Below are positions 1 to 13,793 of a stretch of 64,000 bases of DNA, piece by piece; position 1 is the stretch's first letter; each line of letters opens with the position of its first letter. Location of the stretch: NCBI GenBank assembly GCA_949752735.1, contig OX457037.1, forward strand, positions 63,489,686-63,553,685, written 5' to 3'. This stretch comes from Lumbricus terrestris. Lineage: Eukaryota > Annelida > Clitellata > Crassiclitellata > Lumbricidae. The position numbers and the translations under genes are program-made. Under the pieces are notes generated by a model. It saw nothing but the letters and a program-made list of their open reading frames with translations, had not been told where the DNA came from and did not search any database.

Positions 1-189
1 GAAGCCGGAAGGTTCGAGGTTCGAATCTACATCAAGTCACCGCGTATGGACCTTGGGCAAGTCCTTCACTCGCAATTGCTCAGCGCTTTGGCATGAAACT
101 CCGATGCAGTGTCCGCTCTGCAGTCGGGAGTGCCTCTGAGTAGAGAGAGCTTGAAGGAGCACTATGACAAGTGCACATACAAACAAATA
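1..189 (+). mobile_element. tRNA-derived SINE, 5' end cut by window edge
   Basis: The window opens inside a SINE. The Pol III B-box match GGTTCGAATC is at about 18-27, and the tail is a short A/C-rich run (CATACAAACAAA). The body (CTTGGGCAAGTCCTTCACTC, then GCACTATGACAAGTGCACAT) is shared with full copies at 8088-8310 (minus) and 27238-27464 (plus). It lies in an intron of the NWD-like gene, antisense to it. Non-autonomous; mobilised by a LINE that is not identified here. Confidence 0.8.
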
Positions 190-723
190 ACTAGTGTGTC
201 GCCACTGTTCACCTCCCACCCATAACAACACAAAGCCTGACCGAGAGTTGAAGGTAGAGACTGCGTCGACAGTAATTAGTTCCACATAATGGAAGTTAAT
301 ACGGGATGCCAGTGGCAGATGCTATGTAGGGCCCCCAGAAAATTGCGCCAAAAAATCAAAAAAATTGCGCACCAAAAACGATAAATTTGCGCAAATTTTG
401 CGCAAGTTAAAAAATCAAAATTTTTCATTGAATCAGTGTACCAAAGTATCTTACAGTGTTTTTGTCATTTAGTGTAAAGCTTTGGCGTTCTAGAAATTAG
501 ACAATCAAGCCAAAAATGCAGTTATGAAGTTCCTATAACCATAAGATTAATGTATTCAGACGATCGCAAATAATTTTAATTTTGCAAAATTTACGCCCAC
601 CGAAATCTACGCTCATTACAAATGTAGCTTCAAAATAGTATTAGATATTATGCCTATATTATAATGCATCACCAAGTTACACAACGTGCTGAGTCCTAGC
701 TTTCCGTCTTTGTGTGCACGCCT

Positions 724-1377
724 GACGTGGACCATGCAGCGTGGACCATGCAGCGTGGACCATGCAGCTTAGTTACTTACTTACATACTTACATACTTGA
801 TTACTTACCTACTTAATTACTTACTTACTTACTACCTACTAACTTACTTAATCACTTGGTCCATGCAACGTGGACTATGCAGCATGGACCATGCACCGTG
901 GACCATGCAGCGTGGACCATGCAACGTGGACCATGCAGCGTGGACCATGCAACGTGGACCATGCAGCGTGGACCATGCAACGTGGACCATGCAGCGTGGA
1001 CCATGCAGCATGGACCAAGCAGTGTGGACCATGCAACGTGGACCATGCAGCGTGGACCATGCAGCGTGGACCATGCAGCTTAGTTACTTACTTACATACT
1101 TACATACTTGATTACTTACCTACTTAATTACTTACTTACTTACTACCTACTAACTTACTTAATCACTTGGTCCAAGCAACGTGGACTATGCAGCATGGAC
1201 CATGCACCGTGGACCATGCAGCGTGGACCATGCAACGTGGACCATGCAGCGTGGACCATGCAACGTGGACCATGCAGCGTGGACCATGCAACGTGGACCA
1301 TGCAGCGTGGACCATGCAGCGTGGACCATGCAGCGTGGACCATGCAGTGTGGACCTTGCAGCGTGGACTATGCAGCT
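724..1377. repeat. 14-bp minisatellite with 311-bp higher-order unit
   Basis: GTGGACCATGCAGC and the variant GTGGACCATGCAAC repeat head to tail. Because 14 is not a multiple of three and the unit lacks stops, all frames stay open and short ORFs appear on both strands; none should be read as genes. The array plus the adjoining TTAC-rich spacer is itself duplicated: the CAGCTTAGTTAC junction occurs at 765 and again at 1076, a 311-bp period. Confidence 0.9.
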
Positions 1378-1694
1378 TACTTACTTACTTACTTGCTTGC
1401 TTGCTTACTTACTTACTTACTTACTTGCTTACTTAATTACTTACTCGCTTGCTTACTTACATACCTGCTTACTTACTTACTTACTTATTTTACTTACTTA
1501 CTTACTTGCTTACTTACTTACTTTACTTACTTACTTGCTTGTTTACTAACATACCTACTTACTAACCTACTCACTTACTTCTATACTTACTTACTTACTA
1601 ACTTACTTACATGCTTACTTATTTACTTACTTACTTTACTTACTTACTTACTTACTTATTAACTTACTTACTTATTCACTTACTTACTTGGACC
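1378..1694. repeat. (TTAC)n/(TTGC)n tract
   Basis: About 300 bp of tetranucleotide repeat (TTAC with TTGC variants) lies inside the hAT-like element. It translates as a low-complexity leucine/tyrosine/threonine peptide, which is an artefact. Confidence 0.95.
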
Positions 1695-2151
1695 ATGCAG
1701 CGTAGATTAAATGCGTTCGTTCTGTCTTAAGCCGAGACAGCACGCGACGCTGCTGTGTGACCACTTTGAGAAACTTCGTCTAACACATTTTATTGTGTGG
1801 CCGTGAAGTTCTGAAATTTTTCATACTATAAGTTTGTGCGTTACTACCAAAAATATCGATCTTTAACCAAAAATTCATCCATAATTTCATCCCATTCGGC
1901 GGCCACCATTTTGATTATCGCACATCGGTCGTCGTTGCTATGTTGAACTGTCATGATTTTTAAGTCAATCAAAGCCCAATTTAGATAAATTAGCAAGATT
2001 TTGTCAAAATTTGCGCTAAAATTGCGCGGATTGCCAATTTTTGCGCTGTTGCGCTAAACCTGGAAATTTGCGCAAAATTTGCGCTGCGCAAGATCGCGAA
2101 TTTCTGGGGGGCCTAGCTATGGTTGCGGAGGCTGGAGAGGTTGCTGCTCAC

Positions 2152-2293
2152 CTGACGTGAAGTATTTGTCCTTCTCTTCGACTGTCATCTTGCCTGCGCT
2201 GAAGCAGGATGAGACACCCTGACGTAGAAGGTCCTGCAGCTGAACGGATATCACCTCCCACTCCTTCAACGCACTCATCTGCACCTCTTGGTC
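2152..2293 (-). CDS. NWD-like gene, exon 5 (142 bp)
   Basis: The acceptor is TTCTAAG before 2293 and the donor is GTGAGC after 2152. It enters in phase 0 ([14 protein letters not shown]) and leaves in phase 1 after KYFTS. The peptide ([18 protein letters not shown], then [12 protein letters not shown]) matches the helical stretch after the conserved block in NWD proteins. This is the last exon found before the left edge. Confidence 0.8.
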
Positions 2294-5200
2294 CTTAGAA
2301 TTTACACAACAATGGCATTGTCTACATGTTCATTAACAATTTAACATCAGCCTCCAATCAATCCAATCAATACATCAATACATCCATCCATCTACTGCAT
2401 GTCCATTTGTCCATCCTTCATTCCGTCCATCAATACATCCATCCATCCATCCATCCACCCACCCCTCCATACATCCATCCATCCATCCCTCTCTCCATCC
2501 ATCCCTCTATCCATCCATCCATCCATCTATCCATCCAGGACATTAATCCAAAGAGGAATTGAAGAAAGCCAACCAATAAAACTAGACGGCAACATCATAA
2601 CGTCACCTTACGACCTAAATTGTGAAGAGCAGTCTCTCACGCTGGCATTGGAGGCAACCGTGTGCATGAAACGACAGAAACCTCATTTCTTAGCCTTAGT
2701 TTATATCAGGGTGGCATGGATAACCATCCTCTCTGTTCACATCTGCTATTCTCATTCCCACCAACAATATACGGCCATCATGGCCGAGTCCACAGGTGGA
2801 GCAGAAATCCCAAATAAATTTCTGCCCTGACCGAGACTTGACCCACTGACCTCTTGGCTGATCGTCCAGCACCCTTGCCACTTGTCTATTATGCACGCCA
2901 CATGGGTAACAGAAATACTCTAAAATGTCAGACGTATACAAGCCAAATTCTGACTAGACAACATTGCAACATTGAATAATTTCACCGGGCTCTGAACACC
3001 GCGACCATCTCATTGATACGCAGAGCAGAAGCTGCATGTTATTATCAGAGCATATGGGACTTGTTTTCAGACCAAATATTTAGATTCTGAATGAATAAAA
3101 ACAACAGACACACACACAGAATAATACTGGGGAAATTATCGAGTGTAAGCTAGCATAGCAACGAGCACTTGAGAAAATCAAACGAGCCGGCTACGATAGT
3201 TTTTGGATCTCTTCAGAGACTGCACCATGGGACAGACGTTCTCAGACAGTCACTGTTTACCCACCCGATGTTCAGAATATTTCCAATTTTCAGATACTTT
3301 CATCCGTCTGTCTTAACTGCTTGGAAATACCATGTATACGGAAGTCTGTTTGTATGGGTCTGTCTGCCTGTGGCCTCAAAGTACCGCTTGCATACTGTCT
3401 GTCTGTTTGTTTATCTGTTATGTCTGTTTGTTTGTCTGCTTGTATGTCTGTCTCCTTGTTTGTCTGTTTGCTTGTCTGTCTGTTTATCTGCTTGTATGTC
3501 TGCTGGTATGTTTGTTTGTCTGTCTATTTGTTTGTCTGCTTGTATGTCTGTCTGTTTGTTTGTCTGTGTGCTTGTCTGTCTGTTTATCTGCGTGTATGTA
3601 TGTTTGTTTGTCTGCTTGTATGTCCGTCTCTTTGTCTGTCTGTTTCTCTGTCCGCTTGTATGTTTGGCCGTATGTTTGCTTGTCTGTCTGCTTGTATGTT
3701 TGTATGTCTGTTTGCATGTTTTTGCCTGTCTGTTTGTCCGTCAGCATCTTCAAAGTGTTACTGGGAAAACTGCAAATGATTCTGTTTAAGGAAAATGAAT
3801 ATGCAAATGAGCTTTCAGCGGTGTTCTTCTTTAACTTCTTCAACAGCAGTCACTGTAAGCACACACGACGACTATTGACATGCTCTTCACCAGCAATGTA
3901 TTAAGTAACGTGATATCGTAAACATTAAACCTAAATGCACGGTTCGCAATTCTTTCTTGCTTTCACATGAAAACATGCGTGCTATGCATCACCTTCGCCA
4001 TTTAACTTTTAAAACTTTCCTTAAAAAATTATCACAAAGCCTTGCTATTGTCATTCATTGCAACAATTTAATAAATTGTACAGCGCAATGGTGACACCAC
4101 AAATTATATAGAGAAGTTCGAACTATGGTATTTCCACCCTTCTGACTCAGATGGTATTATTGCTCCACTGTCAGCCAAGAGATTGGGGTTCAAAACCCTG
4201 CCAGAATTTCTGAACATTCAACATTTCACCCCTAACCAAACTCAGCTATGATGAGCACACTTACTCGTATGCTCATTGCTCATGCTAAGAAATGAAGTTG
4301 CTAGCACTTGGCTTCAGACAAAACTAGATAGAGAGTCCTACTATTATGAACTTAGATCATAACGTGACATTTTAAAGTTGCTGTGTATTTGCCCATGCAT
4401 ACCAAGGTTAAGAAATGAAGTTGCACACCAAATATATAACTATATAATATGTAAATATTGTCTATATATATACACACATAAATAAATATATAAGTATATA
4501 TATAAGTATATATATATTTATATATACAAGACTAGAATTCATTTAAATAAAACCTGCACCTGGTCAGAATAGTCCGGGAGAAGAGAGCTGATTGGCTGAA
4601 GGAAGTAGAGATGTGGTGAGACGTTGGTGTTCTTCTTAAACCAAGCATTCAGAAGTGACGTGCTGACGTCCTTCGATTCCAGTTCGTGAAGAATCTTCTC
4701 AAACTCTTCGCTGTTTATACGCGGTGGAAACGGTCGATAGCCGTACTTCTGACCAAGCAGCACCTGAACAAATGGAAATTTAATAGAGTCATTGTGGAAA
4801 GGAAGTTGATGATTACCAACTAATATCAGTGTATTTGATGACTACTATTTTATTTAGCACCTATAATGATTTTTAAAAAAGATGGATATCACTTAATATG
4901 TAACTTTTTACAAAGCAATTTCAAAGTGTTCATTTTAGACTAATATAGTTATGCCAATAAGTAGGCTGGTTCGTGTGACCTTGTCCGTTACGTACGGTAA
5001 CTTAGTCGTTTTGCTTCTGAAAGTGACATGTCTCCAGCACGTAGAAAGGTCTGAACTGCATGCGTTGCAGTCAATCTAGAAAAGGATATACTATACAGCA
5101 TGGTACACCAGCAGCTCCTTTTCTGCCTTTATTTCCCCAGCAGAACCATTCCTTTGATCATGGTCCTGTGTTCTGAAGACCATTCTTTTGATCATGGTCC

Positions 5201-8200
5201 TGTGTTCTGAAGACCATTCTTTTGATCATGGTCCTGTGTTCTGAAGACCATTCTTTTGACCATGACTCTGTATTCTGGTGATAATGTTTTGATCATTGAT
5301 CATTGTCCTGAGTTTCCCTATTGACAGTAGTCCGATAGACGGCTAAATAAGCCATTTATATAATATTTTTGTTCATTAAAACTCATGAGCTGACACACCA
5401 CACTCAAGTAGAGAAATAAGAAAAGATTGTAACGCAGGACAATGGGATTACAGAACCTTTACAAGTAGAACATCTCAAACAAACTAGTATCATTAATCAG
5501 AACAACATTCAGGAAAGTTCTAAACTCATGAAATTTTGGTAAGATCTTAAAGTCTAATCTACATCACTCAACTACGCAAGAAACAACAACACACAAAGAT
5601 GAGATTATCTGTTCCAAGTTAAACCACACCCACAGTCATTATCAACCACACTCTTGATATCCAATAGGTTGGGAGCATAGGCGGAGACCTGCGCCGAGAA
5701 TTGGGGGGACGGAAAGACGCGAGATTTTCCGAAAATTTCTGACGACCGGCGAAATCTCGGAAAAATTTTCTATTTTCGCTGCCAAAAAAGTTGATGACCT
5801 TTTTTTTTTTTTTTAGTTATCCGGCCAAATCTCGCCCAAATCCCGAAGAAATTTTCTATTTTCGCCGCCAAAAAAGTTGATGACCTTTTTTTTTTTTTTT
5901 TTTTAGTCATCCGGCCAAATCTCGCCCAAATCCCGAAGAAATTTTCTATTTTCGCCGCCCAAACAAGTCTTGACGCTCAAACATTGCGGGGGACAAATGC
6001 ATGGGCCGTCCCCCCCAACACTTTTATTGGGGGGGGCCGTCCCCCCCTGTCCCCCCCTAGGTCTCCGCCACTGGTTGGGAGACCCAAAAAGCAAACCACA
6101 ATATTATTGAAAGCCATGTGAAACACATAAACAGTTTCTGTAAAGTCTGTAGACTTGAATGGCATCATAGAACTTTTGAACTGACATGATTGTTGAGATA
6201 ACTCGTATATATAAGAAGACAGATGACCTCTTAGCAGTCTTTAACTATAGGTGCAATAAAAATGACAAATTATGTCTGATCTGAACTGACCACAAAGTTT
6301 GGACCGAGTGAGATCTTCTTGCAGTTTTCGATCTCACGAAGACAGAACTCGATGATTGTGTGGTCGTCGTGTGACTGCTCTCGGATGCCCCAACGCAAGT
6401 CCATCACCTGAAATTACACACTTCTCTTTTAATATGCCCTGTCAGGAAACAAGTGCTTCTCAATCGTTGATACGTTTTTTTTAATCGATTGCTTACGAAC
6501 CCATGGCACTTAAATCTCTACATCGTCGTCGTCCTCGTCATCGTCATCATCATCATCATGTATTGTCTTTACTCGTACAGTTTTATTATCTGGTACACAT
6601 GCTATAGCCTATATGACGTTTATCTCCATGTACATATTGCTTTGTAGAACTTCATTCACCACAACAAGTAAGCTAATTAATTATTTTATATAAATCTTTT
6701 GCCTTCTTCCTACGAGGGTTTGAGCTACATTAAATAGAAATCTAATGTTCTATTTTACCTTATGACATTCAAAGCAGCGCAAACCAACCAAAAAACAGAT
6801 ATTCAAATCTAATATCATTCTTTTTTAATTCCTTTTTTATCGAACACCAAAAAGTCAAAAAAGAAACACAGTTTAACATGACACGTATGCAGGGTATTGC
6901 GGAAGAAATTATAGACTCAAAAAGGGAAGACTGCCAATTTACTAGCAGCACTTTTGCAGCACAAAAAGTGAAGGACAGTTCAAGAATGACAGCTAAACCT
7001 GTAATATCAACAAATGTCTAACGGCTTTTTACGACCCTATCGCATTCAATACATCAGTGGGTCGTTTTGAGTTAAACTGCAATTACAAAAGCATAATCCA
7101 TGGGAGAAGGAAGACAAGTAGTAATGAGACGGATCAGAGAAGCAAAGTCTGCAGGTTGTTTATCTAATCTCACAAACACATTCCCAGTCTATCGCCTAAA
7201 ACCACCACTCCGATAAAACTTCATTCGGAACAGCATGTAAGCTAATCAAACAGACACAACCGCATTTGCCAGCCCCCCCCCCTCCGGCCCCCATCACCTT
7301 ATCCCAACCAGACAAACCACATTCAGACTGATGTGTTCCCATAGACAGAGCCTAACCCACAGAACATAAATGCTTAACCTTGCACTCTCCCATACTCATC
7401 ACTGTAAATAAAAATTAAAGACCAGTGAGGCAACCACATAATATGGATAGAAAAACATAGAAAAACCATTCTTCAAAACACAGAATAATAAGATTACCAG
7501 TCCCCTAAGCACTTGTGTGAAAGTAAGTAAGTAAGTAAGTATATTCTTTAATAAACTAGTTTCAGAAGAGCTGCACTCCAGTGTACACTATCATAGGACA
7601 GATTTATAAAAAAAAATCAATAGCAGAAAAGCATTCCCCTTAAAAATGTTTTCCTCGTATTATTTAAACTACAAAACGGTGGATGAAGGCTATAAGCAGT
7701 TGTTTCCTTAGTGGGAGCAACTTATGCAAAAAACGACCAGAGACACCCAAAGGTATTTAACCACATGGTTAGACAGATGAGGGCGGACGGGTAGGTCCCC
7801 CTTGTCCACTGCTCCTCAGTGCATGGCCAATTGGTCAGTGTGTTTGTACTCATAGCAGCTGAGCTGGCCATGCAAATTTCTGCACCGACCTCCTTGGTTC
7901 AGCGGCGGCACTACCATAGGCTGTGAGAGGCCATTTGACACAATGCTTTTTTGACGCTTGACCTGCCTCATGATCTGACAAAAATTCTTTGGAATTTTTA
8001 GTATCTCCCTTGCATTTAGTTACTTCAACCTACTGAAAACTGCCATGACCCTGAAATTGCATTGCTGGTGCTGCCACTGTATGGGTTTGTTTGTTTGTTT
8101 GTATGTGCACTTGTTATAGCGCCCCTTCAAGATCTCTCTACTCAGAGGCGCTCCCGAGTGCAGAGCGGACACTGCATCAGAGTTTCACGCCGAAGCGCTG

Positions 8201-10682
8201 AGCAATTGTGAGTGAAGGACTTGCCCAAGGTCCTTACGCGGCGAGGTGCATTCGAACCTCGAACCTTCCAGCTTCAAGGCAACGACGCCACCACTACACC
8301 ACCGCGCCCCATGGGTTGGCAGTCCATCACTGGCCACAAAACTATGCTGCACTCCTTTAAAAAACTCAATGCATCTTGAAGACTTCTGCAGCCTTATCAT
8401 CAACACAGGGCATAAATCAACATCTTGTTCCAAGTTAGACCACACCCCACAGTCATTATCAACCACACTCTTGATATCCAATAGGTTGGGAGACCCAAAA
8501 AGCAAGCCACAATATTATTGAAAGCCATGTGAAACACATAAACAGTTTTTGTAACTGTAGACTTGAATGACATCATAGGACAAGCACAGAAGATACAACA
8601 GAGCAACGAATTCCAAGCTTTGTCCTCATCAGTCACTGAAAAAAGTCCACTATGTAGTCTCTTACTGCAAGTCCATTGCACTGTAAAATCAAACAATAAG
8701 GAGACACAATACACCAGCGGTTCCCAAAAGTGGCTCGCCTGGCCTACAAAAATGGCCCGCAGCATCTCAATAAATTAAGAAAAATGTTTGTAAAAATTGA
8801 CAATTTGGACATGATAGAATATGTAATTCTTTTCTATTACAAATTATTTTACTTGGATGTTAATAAATCGCATCAAACATTATATTTTGATTCAATTATA
8901 ACAATTTTATAAGCCTTTAGTTAATTAAATTTTAGCCTTGTGGCCCCTTAATGTCCTTGAACTAAGAAAAAGTGGCCCTCGTGTCCTCCAACTTATAAAA
9001 AGTGGCCCGACAGTCAAAAAAGGTTGGGAACCACTGCAATACACGAACTATTGAAGCTTTTCCTTTGCCTTCACTCGAAGCAGCCATCAATTCATCCGTG
9101 GTGCATTTTAATAATGCTGCAGAAGTCATTTTCATTAATAGATTATATAAAAACGTAAAACAAACAAACACGGAAAACACTTCAATATTGTGTTCTATAT
9201 ATATATCGTATACAACTATACATAAGTACAAACACACATATATAGATAGATAATATATTAGATAAATTACTTATTATTATAACACTACTGTTCACAACCC
9301 AGGTTTCAGGTCACAGAAAGAAGTACTATGCTGATCTATCAGCACGTTAAAATCTGACCCAAAGATTCCATCAATTGTCATTCTTTAACATGGAACACTA
9401 CAAAGAGCTGTAATACGCCAAAATAATCTCAGTCGACAGCAACGGTCTTGTTGTCATAAGCTGTCATTAAATTCTGGATCCATTCAACATGATACCACAT
9501 CACTAGAGAGATCCGAAGAACACTCCCACAGAGCTCGTTATTCCGCACACACAACTGGTTTCATTTTTTCACTAAAGAAACACACACCTGTAGAAAAAGG
9601 ATCCATAGAAACTGATGACTGAGACCTGCCGCACATAATAGCTGGTCATTAACAAAATAAAACACTTGCTGATCAGGAAGAAGGCGTTTAGGATGAGACA
9701 TTGACGGCAATGGCATGAGTGCTATAAATCCAAAAACTACATAAACACACAGAGAAGAGGAGATATCAAGACAGAGCATCCTGTGTGCAGACGCTTAAAC
9801 CAATTTGCTTGTCACAATTATCTTATCAAACTCATAATTTATTTCTTCGAAACACAAGTAGCAGAGACAGACAGATGAACTTAGGTGAAATAAACCCACA
9901 TTGTCATAACGACGATGAATTTAAAACAGATATCCGAAGAATGGCAGAGGAGCAGTTTAAGATGATGATGATGATGTCACATAATAAATGTGAACCACAT
10001 GCACAAAGTAAAATCTTCAATACTATAATTATGTAATGTAATGTAAATCTTCGAGAATTTCTCAGCGCCCACAAAAGCCACGCCAGGGAGACCAGCTTAT
10101 TCACCGGCGCTATATCAAATCAAGTCCGCAATAGCCAGAGCTGCCGTTTTCATTCCGGTGCCAGGTCAAAATCCGGGGAGGTCAAGCCGAGGAGACAGCG
10201 TGGTGCTACGGTGGTTGTCGGTGATGGTGGTGGTTGGGTGATGGAACCTGATTGGAATCTGATAGGATAGCTTGAAGAGTTTGGTTTTCGGTCGTGAATG
10301 GAAAGCATTATATGCAATGTACAGCAAAAGTACAGTGATAAAATGCAGCAAAATATAGCATCACTTCAGCAAGTGTGAGAGAAGTACCAGGTACTAATTA
10401 TAAAGGCTGAGCACTGCACAGCATAACTGTCTGGGGGAGGAGAGGTCTGAACACAACTCTTTGCATTTATGTTGTATTAAAGCTCTTTATCAAATCAGTT
10501 AGAGTGAGTCGGTGACCTACAAAGACATGACAATTCAGTAACAACAACAGACACGAAACACAAAGAACTTATAAATATTCATCAGCAAAATGCCTAGATC
10601 AGACAGATACATATTCATTAGCGATTATTGGAAGACATACAAAATAAATATTCATGAAATACAAACAAAAGAAATGGACCAG

Positions 10683-10763
<81 letters not shown>

Positions 10764-13745
10764 CATTAGCAGTCATTCTGAAGATATGAAAGAGTAAATA
10801 ACTAAATATTCATGATGTTCAATAAACATGAATGGACAAGAAATACATATTCATAAGGACAAGAAATACATATTCATAAGCCATCATATGAAGATGTAAA
10901 CAAAACACAATGTATTGAACATCATGTGACTAAACACAGGACACTAAACTTGGCGCAAGTGAAAAAAACCAAAACAATATGAATGTACCGAAATGAAAAC
11001 TTCCATCAGTAAGTGGATAAGTAGCTCAGCAGCATCAGAACACATAAATGCATCATATTGCAGTGATGAGAAACTGATACAACGATACATGTCTAAATAT
11101 GTCTAAATAAAAGTATGTCTAAATATGACTAAATATGTCTACTCATTAAGAATGAGGATGTAATAAAACTAGGCCGAAAGCGAACAAGGATATACATGAA
11201 TGGAGCAGTCAGCCAGTGCGTCATTTCCAAGACGGAACAACCAATTCCGGCCACAAGCGTCTGGAAAATATGGTTACAATTATCACAGACCTTAATTGCT
11301 TGCCATGGGAAGAAATTTGGTTTGAGATTTATACTCCACCTGCATCCACACCTATCCCACTCAACTGAAATGAGCGCACTGACTGTGCTCTGTGGCTGGG
11401 AAGATGAGACAGAAAGGGAAATAGCGGGCCACCCACCCTAATAATGCGCATGCCAAGCATACGAAAATGAGGTCACTATCTTCTCATGCATTTTGCTGGT
11501 TAGGCTGTTAATGAACATCTCTGGTGCTTCTTCTAATTGTCTGTGTTAAAACAGTCCACAGTATTTGCTGTGGCTTGCAGTCAGGCAGTACATGATGAGC
11601 TGGTAATAATATTTACTAGTAATATATTATAATAAAACAATCAGCAGAATAGATAAATGTGTGATATGAATAGTTATATGTGATATGAATAGTTACACGT
11701 GATATGAATAGTTAGCCTAAATGTGTGATACCAATCTCACAGAACTTTGTAGAGAACTTTGTAGAAGCAGAGTGAAATGGCTCGTGTGATAGTGGCCATG
11801 AATGCATCAAGACTATCATGACTGCACAGTCTTTCAGATGTTTTTTTCAGAGTTTGTCTATTAATTTTATTTTAATCTACGTCAAACAACTTCAATTTAT
11901 ATTGCATTATTGAAATGCACAAGAAATGAATCAATGGCTGCTCTGAGTGAAAGCAACGGAAAGGCTTCAACGATTCATGTACTATGTCTCTTTATCGTTT
12001 GGTTTTACAGTGCAATGGACTTGCAGTAAGAGACAGTTAGACAAAGTTTACATGAGCATCCGATACTTGAAGAGTCAGGGTGAGACCACGTGCAGCCAGG
12101 GTCAACCACCAAGAAGGCACGACTGTGCGACAAACGCACAAGAATAAAGGTACGCTGTCAAAAGCCGCTAAAAATACTTGGAATATAACATCTATAAGGA
12201 ACATTAATATCATCTGATCTGACAATAGTGGAGTTCACTACTCAGAGCATTGTAACGTGAGTAGCACAACAACCATTGTGACAGAGTCGGCAAACGAAAG
12301 ATGAAACCTTCCGAACAGCTGCATACTGGACACGACCTACTTGGTTAAGTTCCTCTGTCCTCACCACTTGTGCAATCGCTCAATCGACTGTAGCGAGGCA
12401 AATCCACACAAATCACGGAGGACAGTGGAGGTATTGCATAAATGAATCGGTAATCGGCCGAGACGTCATCCGGAAATGTTGTTCTTTGTCTCGTCTGGCA
12501 GCCGACGTCAACTTTTTCAAATTCTCTGCACATCATCGGTAAATTTCTGGAATGCCTGCAGTGCCCAGCGTCCTCCACAATGTCGGTCTGATTGAATGCA
12601 GATCAAGTCAACTCTGTCCCATGTTAACACGGTAGTGCCCTGTGTGTTCTCACCATGGTTGCATCAGAGTTGACCAGTCATCAGTTGTCTGAGCACTGCT
12701 ATTTATGGTGATTGCCTCAACTATGTGGTCAAGTCCCACTGGAAAATTATAAGTGTCTCAGCTATGTTCAAGTGATGCATACTATTACCGGACACTACAG
12801 CTTGACTTGAACTATTTTAAACGTAAAACACCTACGAGTAACAGGAAATCTGATGCGGTCTGGTTAATTTATTTATTGCATATCTCTCTGAAATTTGTAT
12901 TGTGCATCTTACAGGAATTTTTCAGTGACATGCCTAGCATGTTACCTAACAGTTGTGGGTTTGAGGCTGCTTTATTTACAAAATGTGGTAAAGTTGTTCG
13001 CATATCAAATGCCATGAGAGCCTGTCACCAAGCAGTTTTTCGTATATACCAAAGAATACTAAGGCAGTAGTCATAAAGCCCTGTAATGCATAGGCCAGAT
13101 GTAAATCAGAGAATTCTAATAATATCTTTTCACAGCCAACTCAATGGTCAAATGGCCTCATCTAAGTGATCTATGCAAAGTGGTCGCTGTCCTGTAAGGA
13201 GGTGGGGGTCATCGGCAAAGAGGGTCAGTTTGAGAAACCCTGGATGATCAAAGGACTGCTCCATCAGGAGATGTGGAAATCCGATGGAAAAAATGAATGG
13301 ATCGACCTTTGAGGAGAGACCCAGCTTCCATTCCTCTTTCCATATCGACCCAATTTCTCGAGTTCGGCCTCCGCCACTATTGCAAGTCTCTGTCTTTGTA
13401 TCTGTCTATGTCTCTGTCTCTCTCTGTCTTTGTATCTGTCTATGCCACTGCCTCTGTTGCTGTGTCCGTCCTGGTGTGTGAATGTACTTCTGAGTCCAAC
13501 TGTTTCTGAATCGTATATCTGCTTGTGTCGTTGTCTCGGTCTGTGCTACATATGGGAATGTGGTATCTGATTGGTTGGAACGCGTCCCTGTAAAGGAAAG
13601 ATTTTATCCTATCCCCCCAACATGCTGGAACTTTGAGCAAGTCCTTCACCGACAATTGCTCAGCACCATATCGAAAAACACTAGATTGCTGTATGGAAAC
13701 TTTAATAAGAATGCACTGGCGTGGAGATTAAGGGTAAGACTGGCA

Positions 13746-13793
<48 letters not shown>

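Larger units (their letters stand above)
321..2121. mobile_element. hAT-like element filled with minisatellite and (TTAC)n
   Basis: The ends are inverted: TAGGGCCCCCAGAAA at 327 and TTTCTGGGGGGCCTA ending at 2115. They are flanked by GCTATG at 321-326 and 2116-2121, a shortened target duplication. Both subterminal regions carry repeated TTTTGCGC/GCGCAAATTT words. The centre holds the 14-bp minisatellite and TTAC tract listed separately. I see no transposase ORF. The right end is about 30 bp from the splice donor of the NWD-like exon at 2152-2293. Confidence 0.7.
2294..4559. other. Intron 4 of NWD-like gene: simple repeats and SINE fragments
   Basis: It contains a CATC tract (about 2380-2535) and a tRNA-like SINE fragment on the minus strand (about 2780-2900). 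There is a TGTC/TGTT tract (about 3385-3745), a second SINE-like fragment (about 4130-4300) and AT-rich DNA (4435-4535). The longest ORFs come from the repeats. No additional exon was recognised. Confidence 0.7.

Noticed and set aside
724..1377. CRISPR-like regular repeats
   Set aside because: Repeats are contiguous 14-mers with no unique spacers, in a eukaryotic intron.
797..1662. Overlapping ORFs on both strands with periodic peptides (VDHAAWTMQRGPC type)
   Set aside because: The 14-bp unit has no stop codons and shifts frame each copy, so every frame is open. These are translations of a minisatellite.
2399..2830. 143-codon plus-strand ORF
   Set aside because: It begins in a CATC microsatellite and ends in a SINE fragment, inside an intron of the NWD-like gene.
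3169..3904. Cysteine-rich ORFs of 150-206 codons
   Set aside because: They lie over a TGTC/TGTT microsatellite; composition artefact.
8400..8765. 121-codon minus-strand ORF with [12 protein letters not shown]
   Set aside because: It spans a dispersed repeat that recurs at 5609-6172; LINE similarity is too faint to call a gene.
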